Of a stretch of 31,081 nucleotides of DNA, positions 15,565 to 22,789 are shown piece after piece. Position 1 is the first letter of the stretch. Every line of letters starts with the position of its first letter. Under the pieces are notes generated by a model that worked only from the letters and a program-made list of their open reading frames with translations, had not been told where the DNA came from and made no database searches. The position numbers and the translations under genes were made by a program. Source of the DNA: a virus. Location: the IMG/VR virus record IMGVR_UViG_3300042691_012990, positions 1 to 31,081 of that record; one strand, 5' to 3'.

Positions 15565-15765
15565 ATGAGACTTAACATTGAGATGAAGTGCACCGGTAGA
15601 ACCTTTGAAGAGATTCATGAGTCACTTACAAGTAAGTGGTCGGAGTTCATTCAAGACCCGTCGGCTGTCATTCCGTTTGACTCAGAGATACACATTTCTC
15701 AGCCTGGTGATGACCCGGACTCGGAGTTCTATCTTGCTACGTTGATCGCGAGAGCTAAGGCATGA
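15565..15765 (+). CDS. Small hypothetical protein
   Basis: The product has 66 residues and is mixed alpha/beta in appearance, with an opening strand (MRLNIEMKC), a helix (TFEEIHESLTSKWSEFI) and an acidic stretch (QPGDDPDSEFYLA) before a C-terminal helix. The ATG follows the previous TAG by two bases, and the stop overlaps the next ATG (ATGA), which supports it as a real gene. I do not recognise it. Confidence 0.6.
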   Translation: MRLNIEMKCTGRTFEEIHESLTSKWSEFIQDPSAVIPFDSEIHISQPGDDPDSEFYLATLIARAKA

Positions 15766-16058
15766 AAAACGAAAAAAGTCCTCGGCAGGAGATGCTTGAA
15801 ACAGCGGCGAAGATCATTTCTGGGCAACGAGACACTCAATACGGCGGACCTGAAGATAACTTTGGAAGAATAGCCAAGATCTGGGGCGTACTCTTTGGTA
15901 GAGAATTCACTAACGAGGACGTTGCCATGGCGATGGTTGCTGTAAAGATCGCTCGCTATGCTTCCAACTCAGGGTTTCAACCAGACACATGGACCGACAT
16001 TGCAGGGTACGCCGCATGCGGCTACGAAGTCGGTCTAAAAGGTCAGGTCAGTAAGTAA
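15762..16058 (+). CDS. DUF6378-like conserved phage protein
   Basis: The 98-residue protein contains LETAAKIISGQRDTQYGGPE (12-31), NFGRIAKIW, a DVAMAMVAVKIAR helix and TWTDIAGYAACGYEV. This set is the signature of a small phage domain that I know as DUF6378, often found near nucleotide and DNA-modification genes. Conserved acidic, Lys and Arg residues on helices suggest a nucleotide-binding or pyrophosphatase-like role, but none is demonstrated to my knowledge. It is coupled to the preceding gene by ATGA, and a 47-base gap follows. Confidence 0.75.
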   Translation: MKNEKSPRQEMLETAAKIISGQRDTQYGGPEDNFGRIAKIWGVLFGREFTNEDVAMAMVAVKIARYASNSGFQPDTWTDIAGYAACGYEVGLKGQVSK

Positions 16059-16105
16059 TACGTGTTAGTGTTTATCATCGCATTGGACAACAACGAGGAA
16101 CAACA

Positions 16106-17347
16106 ATGAGCAATCCCACCTTCATTGACTGCAACGGTCTTGCTGGCTTTATGAGCCTCGGGTTCGTGAGATCCGGACTCGATATGACGGTCCGAACGGG
16201 CACTCTTAACTTTGGTAACCCGGTTGCCGAGGTGAATAGAAAACACCTTGGCGAACAATGGACGTCGTTCTTCTCTGAAGACCCAAACGATTGGCCTGAC
16301 ACGAGCGCTGACGTTGTTCTTGGTTGCCCGCCATGCTCTGGTTGGTCGCTGTGGTCTGGCCCAGCGAACCGTGGCCCCGACGCTAAGGCCCACGAGCACA
16401 CGCGTGCGTTCATGAAGTACGCTGCCCGGATCAAACCAAAGATGGTCGTGTTTGAGTGCGTGCAGCAGGCGTATACGCAAGGCCGAGCCGTGATGAATCA
16501 ATACCGCGACATGCTCGAAGAGCTCTCCGGTAAGAAATACGACCTGTATCACGTTAAGCACAACAATCTAATGGTCGGTGGATTCTCGTACCGCATGCGC
16601 TACTTCTGGGTGGCTGTCGAAAGCGGTATGCCTTTCGGCGCGCACGCTGAAATGCCGAAGGAAATGCCAAAGATGATCGACGTCATCGGAGATCTCGAGA
16701 ACCTTGAAATCACGTGGAACAGACAGAAGTACAACGCTGAACCGTCGAAGTTTGTTGCTGATCTAAGAAATGAAGACGGCTACGTCGACGGCCACATGAA
16801 TAGAACAAACCTCGAGTCGCAGAGAATCCAAGAGATCTTCGACATTCTCGGTAACGAAGGTTGGAAGCCTATGGCCGCGCTGAACGTTGCTCTTAAAGAG
16901 GCTGTCGAGAAGAACAACAACACGTTCCCGCAGTCATGGGCCACCAAGGAAGAGAAGATTCGTCTAAACGACTTCTACATGGGTTTCTCGCTTCCGGCTC
17001 GTTGGGACGCGAACTCGTTCTGTCACGTTATGACAGGCAGTGCTCTTGATCACATCGTGCACCCGACACAGCCGCGCCGTATCACGCACAGAGAAGCCGC
17101 TAGAATTCAAGGTCTGCCCGACAATTGGGAATTTGTCAGTGTCAACAACTACTCGGCTCTTGGGGCCACGTGGGGCAAGGCAGTGGCCGTCCAGGCGGCG
17201 ACATGGATCGGTCAAGCAACGGCGGCGGCTTTAGAAGGTCAACCAAACGGCCCGCAGGGTGAGTTGATCGGCGAACGCGAATGGCTTTTGGACACTGACA
17301 AGGGCTTTAGCCGCAACTTCGTGAAGAAGAACTTCTACCAAGAATAA
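16106..17347 (+). CDS. C5-cytosine DNA methyltransferase-like protein
   Basis: The 413-residue protein has the AdoMet-binding motif I (FIDCNGLAGFMSLGF, 6-20), the catalytic motif IV GCPPCSGWS with Cys77, motif VI FECV (Glu117; usual ENV has Asn where Cys118 lies), motif VIII YRMRYFW (Arg163, Arg165), and C-terminal motifs IX-X (RITHREAARIQGLPDNW and GATWGKAVAV). It should methylate cytosine at C5. The arrangement matches the cytosine methylases common in actinophages as I recall them. No partner restriction enzyme is present, so self-protection or gene regulation is likelier than restriction. If phage cytosines are already hydroxymethylated at C5, this enzyme would have little substrate, an unresolved point. 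Confidence 0.87.
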   Translation: MSNPTFIDCNGLAGFMSLGFVRSGLDMTVRTGTLNFGNPVAEVNRKHLGEQWTSFFSEDPNDWPDTSADVVLGCPPCSGWSLWSGPANRGPDAKAHEHTRAFMKYAARIKPKMVVFECVQQAYTQGRAVMNQYRDMLEELSGKKYDLYHVKHNNLMVGGFSYRMRYFWVAVESGMPFGAHAEMPKEMPKMIDVIGDLENLEITWNRQKYNAEPSKFVADLRNEDGYVDGHMNRTNLESQRIQEIFDILGNEGWKPMAALNVALKEAVEKNNNTFPQSWATKEEKIRLNDFYMGFSLPARWDANSFCHVMTGSALDHIVHPTQPRRITHREAARIQGLPDNWEFVSVNNYSALGATWGKAVAVQAATWIGQATAAALEGQPNGPQGELIGEREWLLDTDKGFSRNFVKKNFYQE

Positions 17348-17383
17348 CATAAAAAGCGTGTGTCACAAGATTTTCCGCCGTCC

Positions 17384-17392
17384 TGATATAAT
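17384..17392 (+). promoter_or_regulatory. Extended -10 promoter element TGATATAAT
   Basis: A perfect TATAAT with an upstream TG (extended -10) lies in the 74-base gap before the gene at 17422, about 30 bases from its ATG. The -35 region is weak (GTCACA at 17362-17367 with a 19-base spacer), as is usual for extended -10 promoters. A TTTCCGC block precedes it, as at the candidate near 7806. Confidence 0.5.
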
Positions 17393-17421
17393 CATTGTTC
17401 TAAACAGTGACGGAGTGACTC

Positions 17422-17934
17422 ATGCAATCTTTTCTTGTATCTACAAATTCGTTTGAAGAAACGGCCGCGGTGCTTGACAACAAGCGCCTGCACAAGCAGA
17501 CCCTTGAGGCGTGGCAATGTCTTCTCAATATGTGCGGGCTTGACCCCGACGGCAACGACCGTGCGCCAAAAGGCTGGTCAAGTCACCCTGTAGTCAAGAT
17601 GTGGCGAGGGCATGAGACGCTACTTGTCTCCTACATCACGGCTACGTACTTTGAGTGGCGGTCTCGTGGGTACAAGTCTACGCTCCTCGAGAAGACACTA
17701 CGTACCTACGACACCGCTGTGTCACTTGGTAGAATATCTAGTGACATTACGTTGCCGTTGTGGATGCATGACCGTACGTACTTTGAGAACCTGTGCTCAA
17801 CTCACCGTGTCGCGCTACTGAACAAGAACTACGAATGGTATTCGCAGTTCAAGTGGCCAGAAGACACTGGAACATGCCCTCCGGGGTACGAGTACCTGTG
17901 GCCGCACCAAGACGGCTACGTAGTAGTGGCTTGA
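17422..17934 (+). CDS. Probable pyrimidine-dimer DNA glycosylase family protein
   Basis: The 170-residue protein contains SFEETAAVLDNKRLHKQTLEA (10-30), HPVVKMWRGHETLLVSY, LPLWMHDRTYFENLCSTHR, ALLNKNYEWY and a C-terminal PPGYEYLWP. This order (LDNKRL-x-KQ, HP-x-x-x-MW-x-G, P-x-W...H-x(n)-L-x-K-x-x-x-Y, Y-x-WP) matches small actinobacterial and phage proteins annotated as pyrimidine-dimer DNA glycosylases. It would start repair of UV damage, fitting a phage exposed to light. I cannot confirm the catalytic residue from sequence alone. ATG 17422 has GGAG six bases upstream and its own promoter candidate. Confidence 0.55.
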   Translation: MQSFLVSTNSFEETAAVLDNKRLHKQTLEAWQCLLNMCGLDPDGNDRAPKGWSSHPVVKMWRGHETLLVSYITATYFEWRSRGYKSTLLEKTLRTYDTAVSLGRISSDITLPLWMHDRTYFENLCSTHRVALLNKNYEWYSQFKWPEDTGTCPPGYEYLWPHQDGYVVVA

Positions 17935-18021
17935 ACCCTGTAGAAGGCCTCTAATTCAGCGTCTCGTCCGCTAACATAGATAATCCTGCCAAGATTACCG
18001 CGCTTACGTCGCGTGACAAGA

Positions 18022-18027
18022 TACAAT
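18022..18027 (+). promoter_or_regulatory. Putative -10 element TACAAT just before a start codon
   Basis: TACAAT ends nine bases before ATG 18037. Transcription would start around 18034, giving an almost leaderless message, which is common in Actinobacteria. No ribosome-binding site is seen before this ATG and no good -35 is seen. Confidence 0.35.
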
Positions 18028-18036
18028 CTTTCTACT

Positions 18037-18387
18037 ATGAAAGATTCTAGAATTGGTGAATCTCTCTGGGTCGAATGGTCTGGGGAAGACTATGACTCTT
18101 TTGACAGAGATCTAACAACGTTTTACACCGTTGGGCACGTTGATCTCGAGAACGACGTAGTAAAAAGAGCTCTTGCATCTGCGCTTCAGAGAGACGGGAT
18201 TGCCGTTTCTCTTGGTGAAGGATACAAACTTTTAGACGGCGCTATCGCTATGCTCGGCTACGCCGGCTGTGTAGACGGTGACACCGACATGACAATCTGC
18301 GCCCAGGACGGCGAGACACGCGACGGAGATGACGTTGACGAAGTTCTCGAGGTGACCTGGGTGGAGATTCAATGCCAAAAGGTGTAG
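18037..18387 (+). CDS. Small acidic hypothetical protein
   Basis: The 116-residue protein is strongly acidic, especially toward the end (DGETRDGDDVDEVLEVTWVE). N-terminal strands (GESLWVEWSGEDYDSF) are followed by a helix (DVVKRALASALQRDG). ATG 18037 is preferred because a -10-like TACAAT sits just upstream, but there is no Shine-Dalgarno; GTG 18013 would add eight residues. It overlaps the WhiB gene by 16 bases. Not recognised. High acidity could mean a DNA-mimic or interaction protein, but this is speculation. Confidence 0.55.
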   Translation: MKDSRIGESLWVEWSGEDYDSFDRDLTTFYTVGHVDLENDVVKRALASALQRDGIAVSLGEGYKLLDGAIAMLGYAGCVDGDTDMTICAQDGETRDGDDVDEVLEVTWVEIQCQKV

Positions 18388-18857
18388 GCGACTTCGAGTG
18401 GATGGACGAAGCTGAATGCGGTAAACGTAGCAACAAGCACATGTCGTCGTACTTTTTCTCTGCGGTACCAAGAGAAAAATATGATGCTAGAAATCTGTGC
18501 TTCCAATGTGACGTTCGTAAGGAATGCCTAAAGTACGCTCTCGAGAACAAAGAGATCTGGGGAGTCTGGGGTGGAAAAGACGAGGCAGAAATTAGACGCA
18601 CCCTGTCGCTGTCTCACGAAGGCAAAGAGATCAGACGCACTCGGTTTCCCAACTGCCCGTACTGCGGTGCTCGACCAGTCAAGTTGTCGGTGATTGTTGC
18701 GCCATCGCCTGAAGGCGGCCGATGGACGACAATGAAACTTGTGCAGTGCTCGGAGTGCGAGTTTACGTGGAGAAGTCGCACTAGTGCTAACGCAGTTACC
18801 GCGTATCATGCTTCTCGTAAGAAATCTGAAAACGAGAAGAAAAAGAAGAAAGACTAG
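18372..18857 (+). CDS. WhiB-family Fe-S regulator with extra C-terminal zinc-ribbon-like domain
   Basis: The 161-residue protein has a WhiB domain at 1-80 with the four cluster cysteines Cys16, Cys43, Cys46 and Cys52 (CFQCDVRKEC) and the GVWGG turn (64-68). WhiB proteins bind the principal sigma factor and adjust host or phage transcription. Unusually, a second module follows at 93-135: CPYCG (95-99) and CSEC (126-129), a zinc-ribbon-like pair of C-x2-C knuckles, then a lysine-rich tail (KKSENEKKKKKD). The gene ends at the convergent junction with the tail block, sharing CTAG with the opposite gene. It is the strongest host marker in the window. Confidence 0.9.
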   Translation: MPKGVGDFEWMDEAECGKRSNKHMSSYFFSAVPREKYDARNLCFQCDVRKECLKYALENKEIWGVWGGKDEAEIRRTLSLSHEGKEIRRTRFPNCPYCGARPVKLSVIVAPSPEGGRWTTMKLVQCSECEFTWRSRTSANAVTAYHASRKKSENEKKKKKD

Positions 18858-18868
18858 TTTTCTTCTTT
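18842..18868. terminator. Possible bidirectional terminator at the convergent junction
   Basis: A perfect 10-base inverted repeat (AAAGAAGAAA at 18842-18851, TTTCTTCTTT at 18859-18868) with a seven-base loop spans the overlapping ends of the two convergent genes. The arms are purine/pyrimidine runs, so either strand's transcript has a U-rich 3' side. The stem is A-U rich and weak, and the sequence also encodes the lysine tail of WhiB, so this is tentative. Confidence 0.35.
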
Positions 18869-18997
18869 GTTTTGAAGCGCCTTGTTTAGCGCGTCAACTG
18901 TAGCTTCAAGAATAGCGATCTTCTGTGCCTGCTGTGCTATCTGGTTTGTGAGGCTTAGAACGATCTTGTCGATATCAAGTTCTAGGTTGTCTGACAT
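18854..18997 (-). CDS. Very small coiled-coil protein of the tail block
   Basis: The product has 47 residues. Its ATG overlaps the stop of the GT2 gene (TAATG), and its stop shares CTAG with the end of WhiB on the other strand. From residue 8 it is one heptad-like helix (KIVLSLTNQIAQQAQKIAIL and ATVDALNKALQ), a coiled coil suggesting a trimeric or dimeric tail accessory. Its N-terminus (LELDIDKIVLSLTNQIAQ) matches that of the disrupted gene starting at 19993 (VQLDVNKIVESLVNQISQ), so they are paralogues. Confidence 0.7.
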   Translation of the reverse strand: MSDNLELDIDKIVLSLTNQIAQQAQKIAILEATVDALNKALQNKEEN

Positions 18998-19791
18998 TAC
19001 TCAGTCTCCGTCTGTTTGTTTAGTTCTTCAAATCTGCTGTCTATCATATCACTGTATTGTGACGAAATAGCGGCTACTAGGTCTTGGATTAGCGCGTTTC
19101 TTTGCCGTTGCGCCGTTGACGGCCCGACGTGCTGCTTATACAGAAGCCTATTGATGTGAGCAAATTTTGTCTCAAGGAACGTTCTTACAACAAGTTCGTA
19201 GTCGTCGGCAACAACGTACGCAGGGTTGTGTCCGTTAAGTTTTCTATAGACGTCGGCTCGCCACGCGCGTACGTGGTTTGGTGCTGACACGATGTGCTTC
19301 ATCGTGACCGCGTTAACTTCTGGCGCTGACATTACCCACACTCCGTACTCGTCAGACCAATAGTCTGACCCATAGCCAAAACCCCAACCTTCTGGGTAGC
19401 GACCGGACTGGCCATCGGCAAGAATTTCACACCAGTCCGAGTAGACAAATCCAACCTCTGGATCCTCAAACGCGCTAGCGATCTCGGCAAGACAGTCCGG
19501 CGTCAGTTCGTCATCATGATCTAGTTCAACAAGAATGTCGCCCTTAGCAACCATAAATGCGTTGCGCTTGATTTCTCCAATCGAGCCGGAGTGAACGTGC
19601 GATCTGTACATTGCGATCTTGTAGCGCTCGTCGGAACAGAAACCGTACAACTGGCGCCACGTCTCGGTATTGGTGGAATCGTCCCATACAACCCATTCCC
19701 AATCTGTGAGCGTCTGAGCCTTGAGTGATGCCCACGTTCTGGCGAGGATTGACTTGTCGGTGTTATAGGTCGGGGTAATGATTGAGATCAT
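18997..19791 (-). CDS. GT2-family (GT-A) glycosyltransferase
   Basis: The 264-residue protein opens with MISIITPTYNTDKSILARTW, the classic GT2 start, then WVVWDDSTN, and the D-x-D-like metal/nucleotide-sugar motif LVELDHDDEL, with a GSIGEIKRNAF segment before it and a VVADDYELVVRTF acceptor/catalytic region after. It should transfer a sugar from a nucleotide donor. ATG 19791 is chosen: it has GGAG five bases upstream and overlaps the stop of the preceding reading frame (TGATG); an upstream ATG at 19827 would add 12 non-family residues. Its position inside the tail-fibre block suggests it modifies tail or host-surface glycans rather than DNA. Confidence 0.88.
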   Translation of the reverse strand: MISIITPTYNTDKSILARTWASLKAQTLTDWEWVVWDDSTNTETWRQLYGFCSDERYKIAMYRSHVHSGSIGEIKRNAFMVAKGDILVELDHDDELTPDCLAEIASAFEDPEVGFVYSDWCEILADGQSGRYPEGWGFGYGSDYWSDEYGVWVMSAPEVNAVTMKHIVSAPNHVRAWRADVYRKLNGHNPAYVVADDYELVVRTFLETKFAHINRLLYKQHVGPSTAQRQRNALIQDLVAAISSQYSDMIDSRFEELNKQTETE

Positions 19792-19993
19792 CAAGACTCC
19801 GTAGGAGCGGTGGACTCTGGTTGCCATAGTTCGGCGGGATTAGGGCTCGGCGCAATCCAAGTTTCCCCGTCAAGCGTCCAGCCAAATGATGCTTGCGGGT
19901 GTTCGTCGCAGGAAAGCAACGTGTGGCCTTCTGGGAAATCTGATTTACGAGCGATTCAACAATCTTGTTGACATCTAGTTGTACATTGGACAT
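19791..19993 (-). pseudogene. Disrupted small tail-block gene (two frames joined)
   Basis: An ATG at 19993 with AGGAG upstream opens MSNVQLDVNKIVESLVNQISQ, a paralogue of the coiled-coil gene at 18854-18997. After about residue 21 this frame turns into improbable sequence rich in Arg, Pro and His and runs into the GT2 gene, stopping at 19763. In the -1 frame, 19791-19955 encodes a credible 54-residue stretch without a start (IARKSDFPEGHTLLSCDEHP then FGWTLDGETWIAPSPN) whose stop overlaps the GT2 ATG. The likely explanation is a recombination or indel joining the front of one gene to the back of another. No slippery heptamer for programmed frameshifting is evident. Confidence 0.6.
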
Positions 19994-20019
19994 TATTCTT
20001 CTCCTGTTGTTGGGGGTAA

Positions 20020-20202
20020 TTATTCATTTTCTTCTTCTGTTATAGATGCGTCATCCCAGATTCCTCTGGAAAACTCTACCCAGTCATCGTACTCCTGTTG
20101 CGTTAAGACAGTAATTGAACCATCAGGGTTTTGCTTTGAGATGCTTCCAAACGGATTTTGTTCTAAAAACTGTTCTTTTGTTATTGGTGTGTAATCGTTC
20201 AT
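20020..20202 (-). CDS. Small tail-block protein
   Basis: The product has 60 residues and is acidic, with ITKEQFLEQNPFGSISKQNPDG and TQQEYDDWVEFSRGIWDD. Short proteins ending in Y-x-x-W/L helices and acidic tails commonly sit between phage tail-fibre genes and may act as chaperones, but no function is shown. The ATG overlaps the stop of the propeller gene (ATGA). Confidence 0.6.
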   Translation of the reverse strand: MNDYTPITKEQFLEQNPFGSISKQNPDGSITVLTQQEYDDWVEFSRGIWDDASITEEENE

Positions 20203-22424
20203 GATGCGTCTTCTCCTCCTATACGAACAAAAAATCTTCTGAATTGATTAAGAGCATTAAAACTAGTAAAAGTACCCGCAAGAAGTATTTTGCGGTCAGA
20301 TTGAATAGTGACTGAACGAACAGTATTATTAGCACCATTGCCAGCATTAGTAGTAAATGCAGTATCTCTAGTACCATCACTATTTAAACGAACAATACGG
20401 GTTACAGTCGTACCGTTCCAAGCACCAAAATTACCGCCAACAAGAATTTTACCGTCAGACTGAATTGCTATTGATACAACACCACCACTAGCACCAGTAC
20501 CAGTGTTTGTTGTAAATGCAGTATCTCTAGTACCGTCAGCATTTAAACGAACAATACGACCTACGGCCGTGCCGTTCCAAACAGTAAAATTACCGCCAAC
20601 AAGAATTTTACCGTCAGACTGGATTGCGATTGTTACAATAGTAGTATTAGCCCCTGTACCAGTATTAGTCGTAAAACTAGTATCTCTAGTCCCATTACTA
20701 TTTAAACGAACAATAAAACCTACAGTCGCACCGTTCCAAATAGTAAAACTACCACCAACAATTATTTTTCCGTCAGACTGGATTGCGATTGTTTCAATAG
20801 TAGTATTAGCACCAGTACCAGTATTAGTAGTAAATGCAGTATCTCTAGTACCATCACTATTTAAACGAACAATACGGTTTACAGTCGTACCGTTCCAAGT
20901 AGTGAAACTACCACCAACAAGGATTTTACCGTCAGATTGAATTGCTACAGAAAGAATAGAACTATTAGCACCAGTACCAGTATTGGTTGTAAACGCAGTA
21001 TCCATAGCGCCATCAGAATTTAAACGAACAAAACGACCTACAGTTATGCCATTCCAAGCAGTAAAAAAACCACCTACAAGTATTTTACCGTCAGATTGAA
21101 TTGCTACACAAGTGGTCGTACTAGTAGCAAAAGCAGATAATGTTTCATAACTAGTGCCATCACTATTTAAACGAACAATACGACCTACTGCTGTACCATT
21201 CCAAGAACCAAAAAAACCACCAACAAGACTTTTGCCATCAGACTGAATTGCGATTGTTTCAATAGAACTATTAGCACCAGTACCAGTGTTTGTTGTAAAT
21301 GCAGTATCTCTAGTACCGTCAGAGTTCAAGCGAACAATATAATTTACTGCTGTACCGTTCCAAGAAGTGAAATAACCACCTACAAGGATTTTGCCATCAG
21401 ACTGAATTGCGATTGTTTCAATAGAACTATCAGCACCAGTACCAGTATTAGTAGTAAACGCAGTATCTCTAGTACCATCAGAATTTAATCTAACAATACG
21501 ACCTACAGTCGTACCGTTCCAAGCACTAAAATTACCACCTACAAGGATTTTGCCGTCAGATTGAATTGCGATTGTATAAATAACATTATTAGCACCAGTA
21601 CCAGTGTTAGTAGTAAATGCAGTGTCTCTAGTGCCGTCAGAATTCAAACGAGCAGTACGGTTTACAGTCGTACCGTTCCAAGAAGTGAAATAACCACCAA
21701 GAAGTATTTTACCGTCAGATTGAATTGCTACAGAAAAAATATAATCATCAGCACCAGTACCAGTGTTAGTAGTAAATGCAGTGTCTCTAGTACCGTCAGA
21801 GTTTAATCTAACAATACGACCTACGGTCGTACCGTTCCAAGCACCAAAAAAACCACCTACAAGGATTTTGCCGTCAGATTGAATTGCTACAGAAAAAATA
21901 TAATCATCAGCACCAGTACCAGTGTTAGTAGTAAATGCAGTGTCTCTAGTACCGTCAGAGTTTAATCTAACAATATAATTTACTGCTGTGCCGTTCCAAG
22001 AACTAAATTCACCACCTACAAGGATTTTACCGTCAGACTGAATTGCTACAGAAAGAATATAACTATTAGCACCAGTACCAGTGTTTGTTGTAAATGCAGT
22101 ATCTCTAGTGCCGTCAGCATTTAAACGAACAATATTACCTACGGTCGTACCGTTCCAAGAAGTGAAATAACCACCAACAAGGATTTTACCGTCAGACTGA
22201 AATGCTATTGCGTAAACAGAACCAGTACCAGCACCAGTACCAAACACTCCTGTCTGGTCCCTATCATCCCAAGACTTATCAACCAAACCACCCTTAACAA
22301 AAGAGGTATACCACCTTCCGCCAACCTTGTTGTAAACATAGTCAGCCAACTTCCATGTACCAGCAACTTTCGTATAAGGCTTTGAATTTCGCCAAGTACC
22401 AGCGACTTTAGTAAGATGAGACAT
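20199..22424 (-). CDS. Delta-60 repeat beta-propeller tail/appendage protein
   Basis: The 741-residue protein begins with two or three short VAGTW-type repeats (KVAGTWRN, KVAGTWKL, KVGGRWYTS) found at the start of phage appendage proteins. Thirteen 53-residue repeats follow from about residue 69. Each reads roughly as an AIQSDGKILVGGxFTSWNGT half, then an xIVRLNSDGTRDTAFTTNTG half. This is the delta-60/DUF5122 repeat that builds beta-propellers. Repeat 7 lacks the usual DTAF end and repeat 13 is degenerate, closing with FFVRIGGEDAS. No signal peptide or enzyme motif is seen. The role is probably ligand or host binding on the virion. The DNA is visibly richer in A/T than its neighbours, suggesting separate acquisition. 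Confidence 0.85.
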   Translation of the reverse strand: MSHLTKVAGTWRNSKPYTKVAGTWKLADYVYNKVGGRWYTSFVKGGLVDKSWDDRDQTGVFGTGAGTGSVYAIAFQSDGKILVGGYFTSWNGTTVGNIVRLNADGTRDTAFTTNTGTGANSYILSVAIQSDGKILVGGEFSSWNGTAVNYIVRLNSDGTRDTAFTTNTGTGADDYIFSVAIQSDGKILVGGFFGAWNGTTVGRIVRLNSDGTRDTAFTTNTGTGADDYIFSVAIQSDGKILLGGYFTSWNGTTVNRTARLNSDGTRDTAFTTNTGTGANNVIYTIAIQSDGKILVGGNFSAWNGTTVGRIVRLNSDGTRDTAFTTNTGTGADSSIETIAIQSDGKILVGGYFTSWNGTAVNYIVRLNSDGTRDTAFTTNTGTGANSSIETIAIQSDGKSLVGGFFGSWNGTAVGRIVRLNSDGTSYETLSAFATSTTTCVAIQSDGKILVGGFFTAWNGITVGRFVRLNSDGAMDTAFTTNTGTGANSSILSVAIQSDGKILVGGSFTTWNGTTVNRIVRLNSDGTRDTAFTTNTGTGANTTIETIAIQSDGKIIVGGSFTIWNGATVGFIVRLNSNGTRDTSFTTNTGTGANTTIVTIAIQSDGKILVGGNFTVWNGTAVGRIVRLNADGTRDTAFTTNTGTGASGGVVSIAIQSDGKILVGGNFGAWNGTTVTRIVRLNSDGTRDTAFTTNAGNGANNTVRSVTIQSDRKILLAGTFTSFNALNQFRRFFVRIGGEDAS
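20208..22220 (-). repeat. Tandem 159-bp coding repeats (about 13 copies)
   Basis: The coding repeats of the propeller protein have a period of 159 bp (53 codons). Copies at 21712-21816 and 21871-21975 are identical over 105 bases, showing recent duplication; others differ at scattered positions. Confidence 0.9.
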
Positions 22425-22789
22425 CAGGAATAAACCATCCAGACATCCCCATCGTTACCCCCGGTTGGTGATGATGTTGAAATAGTAATAGTGTTATTAG
22501 AACTGTCACCAGTAATGAAAACGCCTGCAACTTTAGATGGGGCGATAGCCGCCGAAGCGTTAATATCCCCGTCAACAATAGTGCCATCAACAATCATTGC
22601 GCTAGTCACGGTATTAGAAGGAATTGTTGTGGCATAAGAAAGGCTGGTCCACGCTGTAGAACCAGTGCCGATTTTGAACTTGCCAGTATCTGTTTCAAAC
22701 CCCATCTCACCAGCGGCAAGAGTTGGGTTAACTGAGGTCCAGTTAGCGGCGGTATCACGCCGTATTTGTATGAGTGCGTTACGAGCCAT
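22424..22789 (-). CDS. Tail-fibre/structural protein with head-binding-like N-terminal module
   Basis: The 121-residue protein opens with MARNALIQIRRDTAANWTSV, then LAAGEMGFETDTGKFKIGTG and AWTSL. This 'RR-x-T-x-x-x-W-x-x-x-NP-x-L-x-x-GE-x-G-x-ETDTG-x-x-K-G-x-G-x-x-W' module is one of the commonest tail-fibre and appendage modules in phages. The remainder is Ser/Thr/Ile-rich (TIVDGDINASAAIAPSKVAG) and ends with GNDGDVWMVY. Stop/start overlaps on both sides (TAATG upstream, TGATG downstream) put it in the tail operon. Confidence 0.8.
   Translation of the reverse strand: MARNALIQIRRDTAANWTSVNPTLAAGEMGFETDTGKFKIGTGSTAWTSLSYATTIPSNTVTSAMIVDGTIVDGDINASAAIAPSKVAGVFITGDSSNNTITISTSSPTGGNDGDVWMVYS

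Noticed and set aside
19791-19827. Longer start for the GT2 gene
   Set aside because: The extra 12 residues lie inside the preceding reading frame, whereas ATG 19791 has GGAG and begins the family-typical MISIITPTYN.
20208-22220. Tandem direct repeats considered as CRISPR or non-coding satellite
   Set aside because: The period is 159 bases, a multiple of three, with an intact 741-codon frame and no unique spacers; this is a coding repeat.
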